A stretch of DNA of 64,000 bases from Globodera rostochiensis (lineage: Eukaryota; Nematoda; Chromadorea; Rhabditida; Heteroderidae): positions 5,299,254-5,363,253 of the forward strand of contig JAEVLN010000001.1 of the NCBI GenBank assembly GCA_018350325.1, in the 5' to 3' direction. Positions within the stretch are counted from its first letter, which is position 1. Each line of letters opens with the position of its first letter. Below are positions 37,654 to 47,277 of this stretch, piece after piece. Position numbers and translations under genes: made by a program. The notes under the pieces are model-generated. The model was given only the letters and a program-made list of their open reading frames with translations. It was not told the origin of the DNA and did no database searches.

Positions 37654-39786
37654 ATGCATCGCCCGTCGATGGTCCCCCTCCCTTTTCTGCTGACCCTTTT
37701 GGCGAGTTTTGCCAATGCTCAACAGCACGGCCGCTTTGATGGCAATCGCAGTGCCGGAACAGCCGCTTTTCCTTCTCCGTTATTCGAAGGTCGAACTGCT
37801 TCCGCCGGTCAGTTCAGTGCCGTCGCGCGGCGTCTGAGCCTTTCAGTTTCAGGGAATGGCGGCCCTCCGCCCCCTCGTCGGCCGCCTTCGTTCAGTCCCT
37901 TCACGCCCTTTCTCAGCCCCCAATCGCTCCCGCGGCCTCTCTCTGCCGGAAGAATGCCGCGAAGGCGCCTCGACGTGGAAGACGGACGACGAACATCAGC
38001 AGCTAACAATTCGCTAGAAGGAGGCGGCGGCATTGGAAGAGCAGAAAATGGAGAAAGATGGAGAGGAGGAAGAGGGATGATGAACGAACAACGGCAAAGA
38101 GTAGTTGATGCAACAAGCCCCTCGGGGGGAATGGGACTGTCACGGATGGCAACACCAACGAATTTGTCGTCACCCGCCGCCGGGAGCGATCCAACCGTGC
38201 CATTTCCACTGCCACCGAAAGGTCCATTCGATGGAGGAGCGCGAAAGGAAGGACGGCCGGAACTTTTGGTGGAGAAGGAGGACAAGACGGACTTGGAAAG
38301 AGTGAAGAAAGATGGAGACGACGATGGACAAGGAAGGAAGCGCGGCGGCGAACAATTTCCTCCGGACGATGGCATGCTGAAGAAGTTGGCGGAGGAGGAA
38401 AGATTCCGAACGCCTCCCCAAAGTGTGCCACCACTTGCTGGCCGATTTGCACCGACGAGAACGACGCCAAATGGGGCCATGGGAATGAAAGCAGCCGACG
38501 ACCGAACATCGGGCGAGTTCAAAAATGACGAACATGGCGTAAGAGGAGGAGGGAAAGGCGGTGAACGGTCCGAAGAACGCGCCGCCAACAGGGGGAGAAC
38601 AGCAGAAGGGGAAAGAGAAAATTCGGCGGAATGGAGGAGAGGAAGCGCAAGAGGAGGAGGAGGAGCAATTGGTGGCAACGGAGGGGGACGGAATGGAGAG
38701 GATGGAGAAGAGGAAGAAGGAGGTCGAGAGGCGGGGGATGGGAGGAGTCGGAATGGGAAAGGAGGAGGCGGAAGGACAGCGGAGTCATTGCTGTTCAGTC
38801 CGCTGCAAGGGCCATTCCCTGACAGTCCGGGAGGAAGGAGTGCAGCAATCGGACGGGACGGAAGAAGAGGAGAAGAAGTGGAAGAAAGAAGAAATGGGGA
38901 AGAAGGAATGGGAGACAGAAGGGGAGAAAGGAGGGGAGATGCACGAGAAGGACGCGGAAGAGCGGCAGAGGAGCGAAGACGGAAGGCGTCTTCGTCTTCT
39001 TCAGAATCGGAAGATCGACGACGGCCTTTGGGTGGCCCCCCTCATCATGTTCCTCCTCCTCCTCCTCCTCCTCCTCCTCCTCCTCCTGCTGCTGCACATC
39101 ATTCGCACCGGACCCCGCCTTCGGCGTCCTCTTCGACAGAAGAAAGGACTTCTCGAGAATCTGCGGATGAGCGCCAACCCCCGCACAATGCGCAACGACG
39201 GCCCGCCGGCATCCCCTCGCGCACTGCACGTCCACCCGTTGCCGCTGTCACTCTTGGCTTCCAGCGCGGCATTCCCAACCCTAACGAATTCTTTCCCGAC
39301 CAAATCCGATCCGCCTATCCGCCATTTCCAAAGCCATTTGAAGAATTCGATGGAAAGCAAAGGAACGGAGGAGGAGGAAGAAAAGGAGGCGGAGGACGAG
39401 AAAGAGGAGGAGACGAAAGGGAAGGAGGAGGAGGAAGAGGAGGAGGTGGAGGCGGAAGAGAAGGAGGAGAAGACGAAAGGGAAGGAGGAGGAGGAGGAGG
39501 AAGAGGAGGAGAAGGAGACGAAAGGGAAGGAGGCGGAGGAGAAGGAAGAGGAGAAGGTGGAGGAAGAGGCGGAAGAGGAGGAGAAGGAAGAGAAGGAGGC
39601 GGAGGAGAAGGAAGAGGAGGAGGCGGAGGAGAAGGAAGAGGCGGAAGAGAAGGAGGAAGAGGAGGAGGTGGAGGAGAAGGAAGAGAAGGAGGAAGAGGAG
39701 GAGGTGGAGGAGAAGGAAGAGAAGGAGGAAGAGGAGGAGGTGGAGGAGGAGGAGGAGGAGGAGGTGGAGGAGACAAGATAAATTGA
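37654..39786 (+). CDS. secreted Gly/Arg/Glu-rich low-complexity protein
   Basis: A single uninterrupted 710-codon frame starts at 37654 with a clean signal peptide (MHRPSMVPLPFLLTLLASFA, then NAQQHG). The body is Pro/Ser/Arg-rich and polar, with few hydrophobics, an acidic/basic alternating middle, a run of 12 prolines near residue 475 and a short conserved-looking patch (IPNPNEFFPDQIRSAYPPFP). The last 130 residues are Gly-Arg-Glu repeats (GGGRGG, REGGG), built on a purine-rich minisatellite. Lack of introns over 2.1 kb is unlike all neighbours. AATAAA lies shortly after the stop (about 39850). It could be an extracellular matrix, cuticle or gland protein. Two other frames are also long because the repeat lacks T, but only this one has a start with a signal peptide. 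Confidence 0.58.
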   Translation: MHRPSMVPLPFLLTLLASFANAQQHGRFDGNRSAGTAAFPSPLFEGRTASAGQFSAVARRLSLSVSGNGGPPPPRRPPSFSPFTPFLSPQSLPRPLSAGRMPRRRLDVEDGRRTSAANNSLEGGGGIGRAENGERWRGGRGMMNEQRQRVVDATSPSGGMGLSRMATPTNLSSPAAGSDPTVPFPLPPKGPFDGGARKEGRPELLVEKEDKTDLERVKKDGDDDGQGRKRGGEQFPPDDGMLKKLAEEERFRTPPQSVPPLAGRFAPTRTTPNGAMGMKAADDRTSGEFKNDEHGVRGGGKGGERSEERAANRGRTAEGERENSAEWRRGSARGGGGAIGGNGGGRNGEDGEEEEGGREAGDGRSRNGKGGGGRTAESLLFSPLQGPFPDSPGGRSAAIGRDGRRGEEVEERRNGEEGMGDRRGERRGDAREGRGRAAEERRRKASSSSSESEDRRRPLGGPPHHVPPPPPPPPPPPPAAAHHSHRTPPSASSSTEERTSRESADERQPPHNAQRRPAGIPSRTARPPVAAVTLGFQRGIPNPNEFFPDQIRSAYPPFPKPFEEFDGKQRNGGGGRKGGGGRERGGDEREGGGGRGGGGGGREGGEDEREGGGGGGRGGEGDEREGGGGEGRGEGGGRGGRGGEGREGGGGEGRGGGGGEGRGGREGGRGGGGGEGREGGRGGGGGEGREGGRGGGGGGGGGGGGGDKIN

Positions 39787-39979
39787 GGAGGGCGGGAGGT
39801 CAGCAGAATAAAAGTGAAGTAATTGGGGATGAAAGAACGCAAAACGTACAATAAATATATTCCATATTTTCTTTATTTCCATTCTGAATAAACAATGGCA
39901 TTTTTTATGCATTGAGTGAAAGAGAAAACAACCGGACATTGAAGAAATGGCAAAGGCCCATCTGCGAGAGAGAGGGGCG

Positions 39980-42446
39980 TCAGGAACGGCTAGCCGAACT
40001 GCTCGGCTTGCTGGAGGAGGTCGGTGGGTTGGAGGAATTCTTCCGGCGATGTCGCGGCATATCCGGCGGGGCCATTGTGCTGGTGCCCTCCCCAGCACGG
40101 GCCCGGTTAGCCCGGTAAAGGGGCAATTGACAGCGGCAACATTCCGTCCGTGCCGAGAAGGGCCACAGGCCGTGCTCACATTGCCAATACGCCTGCAACT
40201 CCGCGGACCCTTCCAACTCGCAGACGAAGTCGCGCATGCACCGCTCGCAGCCGATCAATTTGCTGAACATTTGAATATTTATTTTTGAACGTTACGCAAA
40301 AATTTGTGTGACAAAATAAACTTACTGGCACGGGCTGACCTGCACCCGGATTCGGCCCTGCTCCCTCTGACGCCCGCAGCGCGGGCACCTCTCCATTTCC
40401 ACGTGGAAATGGCCCATTCTGAATGAAAGTTTACGAGTTTTATGGCACTTTTGTCACCTGTGAATGGTGTGGAAGGCAATGCTCGCCTAAATGAGCATTT
40501 AAATTGTGCGACGTTTTGTTTTGCTTCAAAGGCGCCCCCCCCCCGGCCACCTGTTGATAGGCCGTCCGCAATTTCATCGCCAAAAGGTCGGCGAAAATCG
40601 CCTCGGGCACCATTTGGCGGTGTTTCTCCAACGACTGCAGCGATAGTCGCGCAACGACCGGCAGACAAGCGTCATGGACTGCTTTGTGGAAGCGATGTTT
40701 GAATGTCCTGAGGGGTTGGAAAGGTTAGTACGCTTTTGTCCCCCGTGGGGAGGGCAACCAGTTCAGCCAACAGAGCGCCATCATCGGCGGCTTGCTTTCC
40801 ACATTCTGTTGGATAAAGCTAAAAAGGCTCCATCATTTTTTTTGTTTTCAAAAAATGCTTGCCGTGTGCAACGCATTTCCAAGCCGCGGGCTGCGAATCG
40901 CTTGCACAATCGCATGCACGTCTCCAACAGCTCGTCTGATAGGGAAACCGGTAAGCAGTACTGAAATGGACAGTCCGAATACCCGAAATGTCCCTGAGGA
41001 TGGGGCTGGGCACGGAGGTCTCCAGAAACCACTGGAATTGAAGCGCCTGCGGGGGATGCCTCAGGGAAGAGACCTGAACTCGGCTAATATTTAATTTGGA
41101 AGATGCAAAAGCAATTCCAATTCACTTGGATGACGTATTCGTCCGTTTGCGTTTGTCTGACGCCCTCCAGGGGTAATGCCCGCGTGTTGAGGAACAGCGA
41201 GCGGAAGAAGTCGCTGGCGTGGCTCAATTGATGTTTGCACACCAAAAAGCGAGTGTCCTGCGCGGAATTTGTGGCATTTTTAACGAAATGCCCACAAACT
41301 TCGACTAAAATTGTGGCCGAACATCCCTCCAATTGGCACTGGGCCAGCAGATAATCCTTCGTCTTTGCTGCCACGGAGCCCGCCGTCCCTTTTTTGGCCG
41401 GAGATCGGGAACGGAAATTCGGTCGTACATTTTGCTCTGGAAGAATTTTCCTATAACCTCCCGGCGGGCATTTACAGATTTCTAGGGGAAATGCCGGGGG
41501 CCCCCTTGGTGGAGAATAAACTCAAATTAATTCATTGCCCTTTATGTCAGTCATCAAAAGTTAATTAAAAGGATTCGACAGGGTTTGCGGGGTCTTTGAA
41601 AGAATGTGCCGGTTTGGTTAGAATCTCTGTAGGGGGAAGGGCAAATTGCCTGCGGCAGCGGACGTGGACCCCGCGGGGTTGCGAGGACTGCTCGATCGGG
41701 GCCTTTGTTGTTGGGACAGCGTCAACATGGAGGACATCCTCTGGTGGGACTGAAAGGAACGAATTGTCTCTGATGAATGCGCTCTGGACCTCTTCATTGG
41801 CCTGCATGGCCGCATGTGTCGAGGGGCGTTGTGATTCAGCGGAACTGTCCAAGTTGGAGTGCGAGTTGCGCATTGACCACGGCGTCGGCGAATTTGGCCA
41901 AAGTGTGGGACTGAGAAACTAAAGCAAAATTTGATACGAATTATTTTGGGGCTGAACCTCCTGAGAACTGGTGCCAGGTTCGTCGGGGTTTGCAAATAAA
42001 CGGTGCGCGGAATCCGGGGAAGCGTGCAGAGGCGGGTGGTGGACGGACGACATGTGAGAGGGTGGACGAGGCGGGATGCTGTTCACGCAGAGCTTCTGGA
42101 AAGTTTGAGGTGATTTTAACTTTAATGGATCAGTCAAGGCGCCGATCAGTTGGCTGATCTCGCCTTGGGGGAACGATTGTGCCGACCCGACCTCTTCCGC
42201 CGCCGCTGTCTGTTGGCGATGTGCCGCCGCCCTTTTCGGCTGTTGCTGGCAATGAGTGCCGTCGCCGCCTTCAACAAAGTGATTGGCCACCAACGGATAC
42301 TTTTGATGTTTCCCAATTGTGCCGCCAGTCCATTCCGCCGCTGTTGCCGCCGGCACATGCGCACAATGGAAATGCGATGAAAGCTCCTTTTGGGGCGAAT
42401 TGGAGCGCGATTTTGTGCGGATGAGGCGCCGCAAAAAGTTGGACAT
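39980..42446 (-). CDS. BTB-like domain protein with C-terminal Cys-rich zinc-binding region
   Basis: The probable start at 42446 gives MSNFLRRLIRTKSRSNSPQK and a long disordered His/Gln/Ser-rich N-terminus (exons at 42446-42110, 42090-41960, 41920-41580). The next exon gives VAAKTKDYLLAQCQLEGCSA and FLVCKHQLSHASDFFRSLFL, a BTB-like core (the conserved H-K/Q-L-A-S-FF pattern). Then come FQWFLETSVPSPILRDISGY, ELLETCMRLCKRFAARGLEM (BACK-like helices), EAIFADLLAMKLRTAYQQVA, and a Cys-rich end: MERCPRCGRQREQGRIRVQV, LIGCERCMRDFVCELEG and CEHGLWPFSARTECCRCQLP. The stop is at 39980. BTB proteins often act as Cullin-3 adaptors, but here that is inference. The join between the disordered part and the BTB exon is unsure, so two genes are possible. 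Confidence 0.5.
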
Positions 42447-43104
42447 CGGAGCGGCGACGGCAGAAAGTTTGGAATGAAAAGCCCCCGAGATGCCGCCGGA
42501 GGGGAGTTTGGATGATCGATGGGGGGGGGACGGGAGGGAGGGGAACAATGGACGAATCGCGAAGATCCACCGAAGAGCATAAAATGTTTAAGGGGGGGGG
42601 GGGGGTCCTCGGACTTTCATTGTCCACCAACAGGTGTCCTCATTGATTGTTCCCCTAACAATCGATCAATTCAATGCCAACGACGGAGCGACCACCGCAG
42701 AAATAAAAGGACAAAGGGAAGGAAAAGCCACGAAATGCATCAAACCCCCCAATCGGACGCAGAAAAGAATCATCCGCCGGTGGAAGAAATCGGCGGTTGG
42801 GAGAGAATTACATTTTTTGTTTTATGCTCCCCTCAATTCCTTTATAACAATTGACAGAAAGTCTATGGAAGCAATCCAAATCACACTCACAGATCAGCTA
42901 CAATCGGATCAGACCCGTATCCGGGGGCCGTAGGGGACCCCCCCCCAAACCCATCGAAAAGCCAATTTAAAGCATTGTCATGACGAAGCCTTTGGCATCG
43001 CGCGATGTTTTTGAATATTTTTTGCCATTTGGCCGACTCCCGACACCATTAGCACTACCAGATACGGGCCCATGTCCCCTATCGCATCACGGTTCCCCCC
43101 TCTG
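42447..43104. other. spacer between BTB-like gene and MOCS1
   Basis: It holds G/C runs (42590-42604, 42940-42950) and a Lys/Arg-rich plus-strand open frame (42634-42933) without family features. No gene is supported. The right end should contain the MOCS1 3' UTR. Confidence 0.4.
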
Positions 43105-46078
43105 TCAATGTCTTCCGTCCTCCTCCCCCTCCTCGTCCCCCGCGTCCACACGCCCAAAGTCACGGCGCCCGCCTCTCTTGCCCACCAATTCCACCGCCTC
43201 CAATCGAATGCCCAAACTCGCCGATTTGGCCATGTCGTAGAGGCAAAGGGATGCCAATGAACAGCCAACCTTTGGCCAAATTCGAATCGAATCAATCATT
43301 TTGAGCGCCCTTTTTATTACCATTGCCTCCATCTCAACGCCCGTTTGTGCATTTGTCGCAGCCACTCGACAGAAGACGGAAATTCGATCGTTGGCCTTCA
43401 CGAGAAGAGTAAGTGATCAATCAATAATTGATTGGCACAGACCTGATCAGTCCGAAAAAAGACTTTGACGTGGGAGAGAAGAATTTGATGGCAGAGAGGT
43501 ATCAGATGAGGGGTTTGCTTGGCGCCAAAAATGCCAGCGATACGTGAAACTGAGAAGAAATCGCCTTTGGGGGAATGGGCGATGAGTGCGGGAAGAACGC
43601 CCGGAGGGAACTGTGAAAGGATTTGGTTGGGATGAGTGGGCATTAGGAATCAATTAATCCGTAATGGACAGAATAATATGCAAATTCAAATTTAAGGAAG
43701 ATGAACGGAAAGGAAATGCCAAAAATGGACGGAATTCGGCCCTTTGGGGGTCGGAGGATCGGCGGGCACGGGAGGGAGGGGAGGGATACTTTAACAATGG
43801 CACGGGCGAGCGCAATTCGTTGTGGAGAGACTTCTTTGGGGGAAACGTTCACCATCCGGACATTGCCATGGGCGGGGTCCAAATGGGAAAAGGTTGAGGA
43901 GCAGTGGCGAAGGGAACGGACAGAAACGGCAAAAAGTGTGGCGCCTGGGGGGGACGGAGTGCGCGGGAAGAAGCCGTTGCCGCCAACAATCATCCGCCAA
44001 TTCGAATCTGAATTTTAGTCGGCTTAACTTCGATCAAACGACGGACCATGGGACGTCCCGGAAGAGAATCCGCAATTTGGATGAGCTTCTCGAGGCCTGA
44101 ACTCTTTGAATTTGATTTGATGTACGCCCCCCACCCCCCGGGGGTTGACCCGCGTGTCTGGCGTGCTTCCGTTCCACTGCTGCCCCAATCAGCTCCAAAA
44201 GTTGAGAGTCGTCTGCGCCCGCCCGAAAGGAAATTGATTAATTTTTGATGCCAAATTAAAGGCCAACCCTCAGCGGATCCCTCAAGGACACCTCGGCCAA
44301 TCCGTGAAGGCACACCGGAAATGGGGGAAATATTCTTGGCCAAACACTTCAACAAATGCCTTCAAATTGCCGTCAGCCGTCAATCGGAGTCGATTACAGC
44401 TCCTATGGAATGAATTGGTCGATCAATTGAATGAATGCAATCGACCGACCCACAAAAATGTTCGCTCATTGAGGAGATGAAGCCGAACTGTCCCCGATGG
44501 CCTTTCACTTTATAGGCCTAATTTGTAAGAATTTATTTAATATTTAATCCGTCTGATCATCCCCACGCTCCGATCACTTTGCTTGTGTCGTTCGGCGCGT
44601 CCTCAATTCGTTGGATTCGATCTTTCCCAAAATATTCCTCCAATTGTGCCAACATTTCCTTATATGGCACAAAACTGTCCATTTTGTAACGATTGCCGGA
44701 GAACGGCATAAATTCTATGAAACGAATGTCCAAAGCCTTGAGGGATTATTGGCATTTTGTGGGGGGCGGGGGGGGGGGAAAGTTTACTTACTTTTTCGGC
44801 TGTCAGCTTCACAAAGTCCGTTATCTCATCGTCGTTGATTCCGCGCATCACCGGTAATTAATTTAATATAAACGAAAGACCGCCGGAGGGGTTTTTGGCA
44901 CAAAAATTTCGGTGCCGCCGACTTTAGGTTAAAACTCACCACACAATTCAACTTCAGCCGTCCCACAGGCAAAATGCGTTCGGCCGCTTCAATGCCCGCC
45001 ATTGCTTTTGCGAGGGCATTCCGTCGAGTGATCTGTGCCAATAAAATCGGACTTCAAAACGTTTAGTGACTGACTGACTTTGACATATTTCTCTGCTGAA
45101 AGAGTGTCCAATGAAACTGAATTTGGGGGGGGGGAGGGGTAAAGGTCAAACAAATAAAAATAATCGAATTTTGAACTGTTCAGATGACTGAGACCCGCCT
45201 CTACCAGCGAGGACAGCATTCTGGGAAGCACAACGCCGTTAGTGGTCATCCCGAGTTGGCGGATTTGGGGGAGAGCTGCCAAATCGCCTAAGGGGAGGGG
45301 GGGGGGGGGGAGGGGAATTGCCTGCCGGGGATTTATGCAACAATTACTTACGGACGATTGGCACCAGATCTGGACGGAAAGGGAACAAAAAATTCGAAAT
45401 GAAATGGCACAGAAACACGCGCACCTTTTCGAATGGTTGGCTCCCCGCCGGTCAGCCGAACTTTGTCGACGCCATTTTGAGCGAACAAACGAACTGAACA
45501 ATTTGAATGCTTTAAAGTGCCAAAAGCATTAATCAATTCGCCAATGCTTTGAATGGGACAATTTGAATGCTTTAAAGTGCCAAAAGCATTAATCAATTCG
45601 CCAATGCTTTGAATGGGACAATTTGAATGCTTTAAAGTGCCAAAAGCATTAATCATTCGCCAATGCTTTGAATGGGACAATTTGAATGCTTTAAAGTGCC
45701 AAAAGCATTAATCATTCGCCAATGGGACCAACCGAGTCGAACGATTTCACCGGCATCGAGGTAAGAGGAGGCGGCACAGAGTGGCACGCCCTCCTCCGGC
45801 ATGCAATAAACGCAGCGCAAATTGCATTTCTCGATGAGAGACACGCGGAGATAATTGTGGAAACGGCCAAAAGTGTCGAGGAGATGGCGACGATGAACTG
45901 CTCCAACATCCGGTGGAGCTGAATCGGCGGCAGCGGCAGACGGCGAGGCTGGGCAAACCGGAGAGGGGGCGGCAGAGTGATCGGACGGGCGCGTGGAAGA
46001 GGAGAAAGGACAACGGAGAAGAAGGGCACGGCACTGAAGGCCAATTCGGGCCGGAGAAACAAAAGAGTGCCGCCGCAT
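43105..46078 (-). CDS. mocs1: MOCS1: MoaA-MoaC fusion of molybdenum cofactor synthesis
   Basis: It converts GTP to cyclic pyranopterin phosphate in the mitochondrial matrix. ATG 46078 gives a presequence-like [20 protein letters not shown]. The radical SAM MoaA part has [16 protein letters not shown] (CxxxCxxC for the first 4Fe-4S cluster), [81 protein letters not shown] and SMSEHFCGS with [13 protein letters not shown] (second cluster Cys). The MoaC part has [60 protein letters not shown] and [20 protein letters not shown], stop at 43105. Both halves lie in one gene, as in animal MOCS1 where splicing decides which protein is made. A 60-bp minisatellite sits in one intron. Confidence 0.94.
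45497..45722. repeat. 60-bp tandem repeat in a MOCS1 intron
   Basis: Nearly four copies of a 60-base unit containing AATTTGAATGCTTTAAAGTG, then CCAAAAGCATTAATC and GCCAATGCTTTGAATGGGAC lie in a row. The first two are identical over 60 bases; the last two share a 2-base loss in AATCAATTCGCC that makes them 58 bases. The block lies between the exon ending EIVRLGW and the exon starting [12 protein letters not shown], so it is intronic. The near identity points to recent expansion. Confidence 0.95.
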
Positions 46079-46791
46079 TGTCCCCCGGGGAGAAAGTAAG
46101 ACAAAAAGGAAGCTGATCGGATCGATCGATCAATTGGCAAAAAAGCTGAGGACAATGACGGGGAAAGACAGTGAAATGAAATTCACCCTATAAATAAGAA
46201 AACGACATTTATAAGGGCATTTTCGGGCATACAAAAAATGACAAATAAAATATTAAATGGTTGAGCAAAGAGAATAAATCTTTCTGTTTTTTACAAACGT
46301 CCGTTTTACCATTAATTGGTGTAAGTAACGTCCGTTTCCGTCAAAGGAAAGTCCTTAGAATTCCCTTCCCTCCCCCCGGGGGTTTTCTATTGGGAAAGAA
46401 AGAGGAAAGTCTTTTTAAAAAAGGGAATAATAATGTAATTCATTCATTCAATCGGCAGCAATTGTGGCGGGTGATGGCGTTGTTTAACCCCCCCCCCCCC
46501 CTCAATTTGTTATAACGAAAATATTCATCGGGCGGTTTTGTGCTCAGAACGTACAAACGTTGACTGACCATAAATTACTTACATAAAATGGCGAACCCTT
46601 TTAAACAACGCCAAATTCTTATCTGTTGCAGTCAGTCAATTTGTGGTCATGAGATAGAAATCTCCGGTTGAATCGATTTGATTTTTGAAAAGCTTTAAGA
46701 GATTTCGCCGATAGGCGCCGGCGTGCGAAATTTTTGTAATTTGACGAATATTGTTAATAAATTGATCCAAATTGTAAAATCGAAACAAAAT
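46079..46791. other. divergent spacer between MOCS1 and the small membrane protein
   Basis: AT-rich, with TATAAATAAG at about 46190 and a C run at 46488-46501. The phrase CCGATAGGCGCCGGCG at about 46709 recalls CCGATAGGCGCCGCCG at about 8074, a possible dispersed repeat. No gene is seen. Confidence 0.4.
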
Positions 46792-47244
46792 ATGGCTAAT
46801 TTGAAGCTGGCGTCTCCAACTGAACCTGCTGATCCAATTGATGTGGAGAGAATGAAAGTGATTGATTAAAACATTATTTTAGTTTATTAATTAATTGGAA
46901 TAAATTTGAAAAAAACCCACCGACCGATTTGGGTAACCCCAGTCTTTATCGGTCATGTCTTGGCGGTTATAGGAGTGCATCTTTCGAAGAATCCTTTGGG
47001 TGGGTATTAAGCAATTTACGGAATGTTATTTGACTAATAAATCACTTAAAAATTCGAATGTCCCTGGAGGGGATTTGAACCTGGATCGTTAGTTTGAAAA
47101 TAGCATTCATTTGGCGTTTCGCCTAATTTTGTCTGCCACTTCAGTATTGCCAGCCGAAAATGCCATTTTTTTAAACTTTTTTTATGATTTAATTTAATTG
47201 CAGCGATCGGAGGAATATGGACTAAAAACTTGGCCATATTCTGA
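46792..47244 (+). CDS. very small single-pass membrane protein
   Basis: Exon 1 from ATG 46792 gives MANLKLASPTEPADPIDVER plus MK. Exon 2 (about 46912-47002) gives THRPIWVTPVFIGHVLAVIG with VHLSKNPLG, which is one hydrophobic span. Exon 3 after TTGCAG gives AIGGIWTKNLAIF and TGA at 47242-47244. The product would be about 70 residues, of the size of small mitochondrial or ER membrane subunits. The family is unknown to me. The next gene's ATG is only 34 bases beyond the stop. Confidence 0.4.
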
Positions 47245-47277
47245 GGCCTTATTCACTTTCATTAATTATATAATTCC

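Noticed and set aside
38561..39781. 406-codon Glu/Lys-rich frame on the plus strand
   Set aside because: It overlaps the secreted Gly/Arg-rich frame, has no signal peptide or family features, and stays open only because the purine repeat has no stop in any plus frame.
39001..40179. 392-codon Ser-rich frame on the minus strand
   Set aside because: It is the antisense of the same purine-rich repeat; poly-Ser comes from the repeat.
45497..45722. Possible CRISPR-like array
   Set aside because: The units are adjacent copies without unique spacers, in an intron of a eukaryotic gene.
47049..47140. Minus-strand tRNA-like sequence with AGGTTCAAATCCC
   Set aside because: A B-box-like phrase is present but the T stem and A box do not fit.
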